Source: Podochytrium sp. JEL0797
Lineage: Eukaryota > Chytridiomycota > Chytridiomycetes > Chytridiales > Chytriomycetaceae
Direction of reading: 5' to 3'
NCBI GenBank assembly: GCA_027596195.1
Contig: JADGJG010000794.1
Coordinates: 1-12,394 of the forward strand
Length of the DNA stretch: 12,394 nt
Shown here one piece after another: positions 7,770-12,394 of the stretch. The translations under genes and the position numbers were made by a program. Positions within the stretch are counted from its first letter, which is position 1; every line of letters starts with the position of its first letter. The notes beneath the pieces were generated by a model, which was given only the letters and a program-made list of their open reading frames with translations, searched no databases and was not told where the DNA came from.

Positions 7770-7775
7770 TTTATT
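7770..7775 (-). promoter_or_regulatory. AATAAA polyadenylation signal of the second minus-strand gene
   Basis: On the minus strand AATAAA lies 40 bases after the TGA at 7817-7815, an ordinary distance. The 7627-7769 stretch beyond it is AT-rich spacer without a gene. Confidence 0.5.
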
Positions 7776-7814
7776 CATAGAAATTCTGGCGCTGCGACCC
7801 AACCCCACCCTCCA

Positions 7815-8816
7815 TCAATCGTACAATCTGTGCCACTTCACAGAAATAACGGCGTGTACAAATTCATTCAATTGGCTCAAGTGACGAAGTCGTGCCGTGA
7901 AAGAGTTCATGTTGCGCGAGAAGTTTTTGATCTGTTGTGCTCGAGATCCTGTTATATGATTAGCCGGTTTCAAGTCGAAAGAAATAGGTACTCACGCTCA
8001 AGACCTCTTGCGCGGCAATCCGTATACAGTCCGGTGGCGACAACCCAATCGTATAAGGCAGCTGGTCGAGGTGTGCTTTTGGAAGATTTGCAATGTAAGA
8101 AGTATCTAAATGCGCTTGCTGCTTGAATACGCTCTGGTGGAAACGGAATGACAAGGATCTTTCCTTCGCGAGTGAATTGATGGAGGATGAAACCAAATCT
8201 TGGAAGTCGTCCTCCAGGAAATCGTTGACAGAATACGGATTTGAATGGAGCATTGTTGCTGACAGGTTGTTTCAGAAGTTTTTTCGCCAACATGTGCTTT
8301 TTGGTTGTTTCTCCGGTGTTGATGCGCTCAATATGGGCAACGGCAGATTTCACCGTGAGTGTAATTAGTTTGGATGCCTGTGTTGGAATTTCAGTTCGTT
8401 GAAACATTAATTTCCCGCTCACGTGAGTATTCTGATCAGAACCGGGACCAAAGTGCATGTCGGGCTCAGAAGTGGACAGGTAACCCTTCGCAGACTTAAC
8501 GAGAGGTTCGATTATTTGAGCAGGCTCGCCAACATTACGCGAGAGGCGGTCGACTTTAAAGGCGATAAGGCCCCGAGCGAGTGGGTCGTTTTTACATTCA
8601 ATAAGGCGGCGAGCAACGCGGGACGGTTGGAATTCGCGCCGGAATCAACGTCAGAGTAAACGGTTGTATGCAGTTTCAGACCACCCGTAGAGTCTGAAAG
8701 CAGGCAGTGTGTTGCTGGGAGAGCGATCCGCTCTTTTTGTCGACGCTTTGGCGCAAATAACAGACCCAATAACCTCCGGTTTCGTTCACTGGGGTCGCGG
8801 AAACTGCTTGCAACTC
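7815..8816 (-). CDS. Unrecognised multi-exon gene (predicted exons)
   Basis: I do not recognise the product. Several minus-strand open segments chain through short GT-AG introns. The last exon (7931-7815, 38 residues plus TGA) follows an intron at 7932-7995 that starts GTGAGTACC and ends CACAACAG. The exon before it (from about 8250 to 7996) reads like an ordinary soluble protein, for example QLPYTIGLSPPDCIRIAAQE. Upstream, introns at 8378-8422 (45 bases, GTGAGC...ACACAG) and 8495-8538 (44 bases, GTAATG...TTAAG) move between frames correctly and leave a 24-codon exon at 8494-8423. One further frame change between about 8180 and 8260 needs an intron I cannot place, or is a frameshift. The 5' end is unknown; an AG at 8817-8818 after a T-rich stretch could be an acceptor. 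Several + strand ORFs overlap, so strand choice rests on splice signals and the AATAAA. Confidence 0.42.
7932..7995 (-). other. Predicted 64-base intron before the last exon of the second minus-strand gene
   Basis: The donor is GAGC|GTGAGTACC, followed by a T-rich run, and the acceptor is GAGCACAACAG. An upstream alternative AG at 7949-7950 would lead quickly to a stop. The intron contains an in-frame TAA, so it must be removed for the last exon to be read. Confidence 0.5.
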
Positions 8817-9060
8817 CTATTAATAAAAAGTAATAAGAATATTTTTACAAATCGTTTCAGAGCGAATTTGTTTTGAAACGCGTAATTTGGGAAATGAAAA
8901 CGAGTGAAAACGTGATGCAAAATAACGAGCAATGCCCTACACCGAACGGTGTAGGACATTACATAACGTAAATAGTGCGGATAAATTAAGGGGTTTATGA
9001 CATGGAAAGAAATGTAATATAAAAGAAACAATTCCAGCGAATGTGAATCACAGTGGCGGC
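8817..9060. other. AT-rich intergenic spacer
   Basis: No gene is supported. The stretch is AT-rich and contains the hairpin at 8931-8960. A minus-strand open frame here (9031-8786) is low-complexity and may be fortuitous. Confidence 0.45.
8931..8960. repeat. 30-base near-perfect hairpin
   Basis: CCTACACCG (8936-8944) and CGGTGTAGG (8947-8955) form perfect 9-bp arms around AA. After one mismatch, AATG (8931-8934) pairs with CATT (8957-8960). It stands in AT-rich spacer, so it could be a transcription or processing signal, a protein-binding palindrome or a decayed mobile-element end. Confidence 0.6.
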
Positions 9061-9141
9061 TTAATATCCAGAAGCACTACGGTTCGGAATCAAAAGCTGC
9101 AGTATTCATCTGCTTCGGGTTTGATGCAGTTCGGGCCTGTC

Positions 9142-9400
9142 GCGTTTGAGACAGACGCCTTCGAAGCCAGTGCGTTGGACTCGGAGTGAAGTGGGCGCAA
9201 TTGCAGCCTTTGCGTTTGAAGCGGGCGCGTTTGAAGCGGGTGCGTTTGAAGAATTCGCGTTGACAGCGGGCGCGTTTTAAGGATCATCGGTGCGCTTGGT
9301 ATGGACGCGTTGGATGTGGCCGCGTTTAATGACGTTGCATTTGACGCGGATGCGCTGGAAGCGGTCGCTTTTGAATCGATCGAGTTTGAAGGGATCGCGT
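9142..9400. repeat. 15-bp minisatellite, about 17 units
   Basis: The unit is GCGTTTGAAGCGGGC and variants. Units start at 9142, 9157, 9172, then 9197 to 9272 and 9292 to 9397 in steps of 15, with two breaks of 25 and 20 bases. Three units at 9212-9256 are almost identical; the ends are degenerate. Read in phase, the units give an Ala-Phe/Leu-Glu/Asp-x-x pentapeptide on + and Leu-Gln-Thr-Arg-Pro on minus. The breaks change frame and two phases meet stops, so present coding is unlikely. Confidence 0.75.
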
Positions 9401-9594
9401 AAACTTGCCTCGCATTTTTCGATTATTGGAAGAGAAAGATTTTTATTTCGACAATTATAAATATATTGGATTGAACGTTACAGCATCGGGAGCATCTCGA
9501 GATTCAGGTAGAAGGGGGCAGGCTTGATTGGCGCGATTCTGAAATAAATGATTTTGCGAAAGGTTTGCGGGAAATGTAACAAATCAGTGCGATT
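9401..9594. other. Intergenic spacer
   Basis: Nothing gene-like is seen. AATAAA occurs on the minus strand at 9442-9447 and could end a minus-strand transcript from the next region. Confidence 0.4.
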
Positions 9595-9864
9595 CTACGT
9601 GTTGCGATAAAGGTGAGGCATTAACAACAGAGACTCGAGATTTGGAACGCGTTGTGTCGAAGGAGAAGTGGAAATCAGATGTTTTCGCTGGAATGGACGG
9701 TATTTCGACAGGGGGCTCGAGTTGAACAGAAGAATGCGATAACAACAGCGTTTAAGTTCATGAATGGAAGCGCTTGTGGGATTTCGCGTCAAATCGGCAA
9801 TGCCAGCTCCCAATTTCGCAGATTCCTCGGCAGTTGCGCCGCGCAACATCATTGATTCTTGCAT
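9595..9864 (-). CDS. Possible small coding segment, function unknown
   Basis: An 89-codon minus-strand frame begins at an ATG and has a protein-like first half (for example ATAEESAKLGAGIADLTRNP) and a Ser/Pro-rich second half. A minus-strand AATAAA lies about 150 bases after its TAG. I recognise no domain. A + strand frame overlaps at 9652-9855. It could be one exon of a gene whose first exon is the 10107-9977 segment, but I could not place the connecting intron. Confidence 0.22.
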   Translation of the reverse strand: MQESMMLRGATAEESAKLGAGIADLTRNPTSASIHELKRCCYRILLFNSSPLSKYRPFQRKHLISTSPSTQRVPNLESLLLMPHLYRNT

Positions 9865-9976
9865 GAGTTTACACTGTACGTCTTTTCGTCAACTTCTCCT
9901 GCGGTTGCTGTCGTTGGCGGACAATGACGGGCTCCATTGGGGTCGAAAAGATCGTGATGGTAGGACGGGATGCTCG

Positions 9977-10107
9977 TCACGAGAGGAAGTTCACAGACTG
10001 GTGTGTGATAATCACCAGAACCTTTCCAGATGTCGAAGGGTTGAGTATGCGCTCCAATCCTGCGCTCGCCGAGGCTGCAACAGCAACGCCAGCGAAACTC
10101 TTCGACA
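9977..10107 (-). CDS. Possible first exon of a minus-strand gene
   Basis: The frame opens with an ATG and an Ala/Ser/Val-rich, acid-free start (MFTTVSKSFAGVAVAASASA), which resembles a mitochondrial or other N-terminal targeting sequence. The frame ends 47 codons later in TGA; a GGAAAG|GTTCTG donor occurs before that. The competing + strand ORF (9924-10247) is similarly plausible, so I give this low weight. Confidence 0.2.
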
Positions 10108-10355
10108 CAGTTGTGAACATCTCGCGAAAAGGCAGCAGCTGCCTGGGTTTCGAGGTGGTGCCGGAATGCCAGGAATTCGTACTATGTATATGCGAAAGGA
10201 GAGGGTGCGCGGTTGCGTGGTGGTCGCAGAAACGGGCCGTGGGGTGACAGCCACTTTTTCTTTCATTTTTTGGGGCGTGGGGCCGTTCCACCCCAATGAA
10301 CAAATTTTGGTCGCAACTTGGTCGAACCCCAACTGTGACCAAAGTCCCGATTTTT

Positions 10356-10468
10356 CGCCTCTGCTGTCGAACTTTTTTTCTCGAAAAATGTCATTTTCGC
10401 CTCTGCCGAACCCTTTTTTTGGGCAGACCCCCCAAGAGGGTCTGCTGAAGAAAAAACGCCTCTGCCGA
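10356..10468. repeat. Cluster of CGCCTCTGCCGA repeats and an inverted repeat
   Basis: The 12-mer CGCCTCTGCCGA is exact at 10398-10409 and 10457-10468, and a variant with a 3-base insertion lies at 10356-10370. Between them GCAGACCC (10423-10430) pairs with GGGTCTGC (10438-10445) around a 7-base loop. The same 12-mer recurs at 11189-11200, so the two clusters probably belong to one mobile element. Confidence 0.6.
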
Positions 10469-10483
10469 AGAAAAAAAACATAA

Positions 10484-10669
10484 CAAAAACACACCAAATA
10501 AATTTATAAAACGAAACCAAACACACCCAGCCCACTCTACAAACTAATTTAATAACAAACACCCAAAAAAGTTCGGACAACAAACACACAATATAAACAA
10601 ACGAACAATCCGGACTATAAAACGTACAACCCACCAAACAAATCGAACCAAAACTCACCAAAAAGCGTC
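10484..10669 (+). promoter_or_regulatory. A/C-rich, G-poor leader with TATAAAA
   Basis: The + strand here is mostly A and C, with only about a dozen G in 186 bases. TATAAAA is at 10616-10622, about 48 bases before the ATG at 10670. The composition resembles an unstructured 5' UTR and promoter of a transposon ORF rather than the flanking DNA. Confidence 0.4.
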
Positions 10670-10809
10670 ATGGCCCCAACCAAAGCCCCAACCAAGGCTG
10701 AATTCGCTGCAGATGCGCCCGGCTCAAAGCTGAACTCACTAAGTTTCAAGGCACCCCAGATGCCGGCCCTTCTTCGCCTGGAGCGGAGCCTTCTTTGCCT
10801 GCAGCCAAG
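10670..10809 (+). pseudogene. 5' fragment of a transposon accessory ORF (frameshifted)
   Basis: It opens MAPTKAPTKAEFAADA and then the protein-like reading moves to another frame with RLKAELTKFQ, a Pro/Ser/Gly-rich linker and a basic KKRNR stretch that could be a nuclear signal. The 148-codon ORF in the first frame is mostly antisense to the transposase after about 10815. I infer the start of a second ORF, such as the Myb/SANT-like partner of PIF/Harbinger elements, truncated at the junction. No Myb domain is actually visible, so the identity is a guess. Confidence 0.3.
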
Positions 10810-10815
10810 AAACGG

Positions 10816-11127
10816 AATCGTGAAATGCGTATTGGCGCCGGGCGGTGGGTTGGAAAAGTCCCATTTCAATTCGATATGGGCAGCGATGAGTTCAAACGAG
10901 GCTCGACAGCAGCGAAGCTGTCTCCTGAACCACCCGTCGTCGTACATAGGGTTCAGTTGGATGACAGGCCAAGGCGACGCTCGTGACGAGAACCGGCGCA
11001 TGATGGGTCGACGCTCAGATCGCCAGTCAATGCTCCCGTTGCTGGTTGCAAAGACGGCCATCCCGGCGCCAGCGACAGCGGTGGTGACGGCAGCAAAAAT
11101 GAGCAAAAGCTCGTGATAGTTGGGCAT
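10816..11127 (-). pseudogene. PIF/Harbinger-like transposase, N-terminal fragment
   Basis: Reading from the ATG at 11127, about 104 residues resemble the N-terminus of DDE_Tnp_4 / Harbinger-type transposases. After a hydrophobic start come RR(x)3RR, PWPVI, and YDDGWFRRQLRCCRASFELI followed by HIELKW, then NTHFTI, where the full enzyme would continue into its helix-turn-helix. The resemblance stops at about 10815; the rest of the 218-codon frame, to 10615, is basic and then antisense to the A/C-rich leader. The catalytic DDE region is absent, so this copy cannot encode an active enzyme. Family assignment is by motif memory only. Confidence 0.5.
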
Positions 11128-11169
11128 TTGGGCAGAGCAGAGGCAGTTTATTTTTCTTGCTCTGCCCAA
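11128..11169. repeat. Hairpin with 12-bp perfect arms in front of the transposase ATG
   Basis: TTGGGCAGAGCA (11128-11139) is the exact reverse complement of TGCTCTGCCCAA (11158-11169); the loop is 18 bases. On the minus strand the arm ends one base before the transposase start codon, so it would sit in its 5' UTR. It uses the same CTCTGCC word as the other repeats. Confidence 0.65.
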
Positions 11170-11222
11170 GGAAAAATTGACAAAAAATCGCCTCTGCCGA
11201 TTTTTCCACTCGAAACAGGCCC

Positions 11223-11519
11223 TTACTAAGGCCCACCGTCCCTTCCGGGGACGCGTAGCTCGCGTCTTCAATAGCGTTCGTTCACCGAAAATGATCTACT
11301 CGCTTGGAGTAACCGCGTGGTGTTTAGTCCCGTGTGTCCAGGTAGACTTGCGACACGTTTATCGCGCATCCACTGGCCGGGCGGATAACGTGTCGATCAG
11401 ACGCCCCAGACGCATCGGTAGCCTGTGCCTGGTGTGATCCAGAGGACTCGTTCGGTTAGGAACCAAGTAAAAGACTATCGAGAAACCCTCCCGTGAATGC
11501 AACCCATCTTGCACTTCAC
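11223..11519. other. Unassigned stretch
   Basis: No convincing gene, RNA or repeat is seen. Open frames here are short and show no protein-like pattern. Confidence 0.4.
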
Positions 11520-11864
11520 ATTTCGCTGATTTGACGGAAATGCAGCCGGGAGAGTATAGGTGCCGATGATTTCGTGGGCTTCGAGTGTGGTGATGAGGGA
11601 GAGTTCGGGGGGAAGTTCCGGTTGATTGATGGTATCGAATGAAAGGGGGTGGGCACACAATGAGGTCGGCGGAGATAGGGATTTCGACTGCGGATCTCGT
11701 TGATTGACGGATTGGGCGCATGGCGAGGTTTGGAGAGGTTTGCGGTATGGCTGAAGCGATTGCGACGTGAAAGGGGTGAATGCGGCAGATGAGTGAGGCA
11801 GGCGAGGGATCCGGTGATGCAAGCGAAGGAGGAGGAGATCAGGCGAGGGACGAGGAGAGGGCAA
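11520..11864 (-). CDS. Possible exon of a minus-strand gene, function unknown
   Basis: One minus-strand frame is open here without an ATG. Its last third looks like folded protein (for example QPELPPELSLITTLEAHEII) and ends before an AAT|GTGAAG donor at 11519. The first part is Ser/Pro/Leu-rich and pyrimidine-rich, so the true exon may begin after a CGCTTCAG acceptor within it. Two longer antisense or shifted frames overlap. No domain recognised. Confidence 0.28.
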
Positions 11865-12394
11865 GGGAGCGAGGAGTATCTCTCACGAGGGAGTGACAGT
11901 CTCCACTCTTTTGCAAATGCGTGCGGGAGGAGAATGTGGGGGAGAGTCGGGGAGAGAAGAGAAGTTGCGAGATTGTTTTCGAAGAGTTTTTTGTGGGTGG
12001 CGAAATCGAAACACCACACCTCCTCTCCCCTCGAAATCGAATCAGTCCAGCAATACGACGCAGTGAGAGTGCGACAGAAGTCGTGGCATGCGAGTGAGCG
12101 AGTGCTGGATCGGGCGGCACGCGAATCGAAAGTGGATCGCCACAAACAATTCGGACACGCCGGATCCCACACCAGAGCCCTCTCACAGCCCAGCAACACG
12201 ATACAATGCATCTTGAGAGTGCAGGAAATGGTCGTGGTGGACCGTGGGAGGCGAGATTGTCGCACGATCGAAAACGCCCCGTCGCACCTCGCACTTACAC
12301 GCACGACCCCACGACCACCTAGCGAATCCCCCGCGCAACAGATTCGTGAATCACGAAGCGCGTAGAAGCGTGTGAGAGTGTCGCTATTTGAATG
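11865..12394. other. Purine-rich unassigned end of the window
   Basis: The + strand from about 11800 to 11960 is rich in GAG/GGA words, giving long low-complexity frames on both strands. These look compositional rather than coding. A GAGA-rich promoter or 5' leader for a minus-strand gene is possible but not shown. Confidence 0.35.

Larger units (their letters stand above)
10350..11222. mobile_element. Probable internally deleted PIF/Harbinger-type element
   Basis: Two ORF starts run toward each other and both lose their sense at about 10810, flanked by CTCTGCCGA-type repeats on both sides. At the right edge the minus strand reads TAA followed by GGGCCTGTTTCGAGTGG, which looks like a Harbinger terminus with its 3-bp target duplication (TTA at 11223-11225 on +). 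I could not find a matching inverted terminus on the left, so the left boundary is approximate and the call is provisional. Confidence 0.35.

Noticed and set aside
8495..8525. GGTTCGATT resembling a tRNA B box
   Set aside because: No A box, acceptor stem or anticodon arm fits around it.
8123..8659. Two + strand ORFs (8123-8368 and 8423-8659) with protein-like text
   Set aside because: They overlap minus-strand exons with better splice chains and an AATAAA; a GTGAGT...TTTCAG intron of 40 bases on + does not join them in phase.
10422..10446. Inverted repeat followed by A-rich run, resembling a bacterial terminator
   Set aside because: The window is eukaryotic; the repeat fits transposon subterminal structure better.
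11516..12365. Long overlapping ORFs on both strands (262 and 190 codons)
   Set aside because: They run through GAG/CTC-rich low-complexity DNA, lack domains and overlap each other; length is explained by composition.

Overview
This window is eukaryotic nuclear DNA. The evidence is a non-LTR retrotransposon with a poly(A) tail, short GT-AG introns (about 44-66 bases), AATAAA signals 30-45 bases after stop codons, an NB-ARC/TPR protein ending in a CaaX prenylation box, and a PIF/Harbinger-like transposase remnant. Closely packed genes and very short introns point to a compact genome (a small invertebrate, an oomycete-like protist or a fungus-like eukaryote). The sequence alone does not settle the lineage. 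I see no tRNA, rRNA, CRISPR or bacterial operon features.

Layout. (1) 1-2749: the 3' part of a LINE-type element on the + strand, with an RNase H domain, a CCHC zinc knuckle, a charged tail behind an in-frame TAA, an AATAAA signal and an A8 tail. (2) 2762-4993: a + strand STAND-type NB-ARC ATPase with about five kinesin-light-chain-like TPRs and a C-terminal CIVM box. Its 5' end lies 12 bases beyond the LINE tail. (3) 5321-5952: about four copies of a ~160-bp tandem repeat. (4) 7530-5963, minus strand: a Cys-rich protein of unknown function, for which I propose a five-exon model; splicing one intron brings two CxxC pairs together. (5) 7555-7626: a cluster of TTTGGTGG/CCACCAAA inverted repeats between two minus-strand genes. 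(6) about 8816-7815, minus strand: a second, unrecognised multi-exon gene with a good terminal exon and AATAAA. (7) 8830-9060: AT-rich spacer with a 30-base hairpin. (8) 9142-9400: a 15-bp minisatellite. (9) 9400-10240: weak coding signals only. (10) about 10350-11222: repeats sharing the 12-mer CGCCTCTGCCGA, an A/C-rich leader with TATAAAA, a + strand ORF start, and a minus-strand PIF/Harbinger-like N-terminus running into it, which looks like an internally deleted transposon. (11) 11223-12394: mostly unassigned, with one possible minus-strand exon and purine-rich tracts.

The genes do not form an operon or obvious pathway. The most notable locus is the NB-ARC/TPR gene: a nucleotide-switch scaffold, of a class often used in immune or cell-death signalling, with a predicted lipid anchor. 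It is flanked by a retrotransposon on one side and tandem repeats on the other, as is common for fast-evolving STAND genes. All exon models here are read by eye from splice signals and reading frames; none has transcript support.
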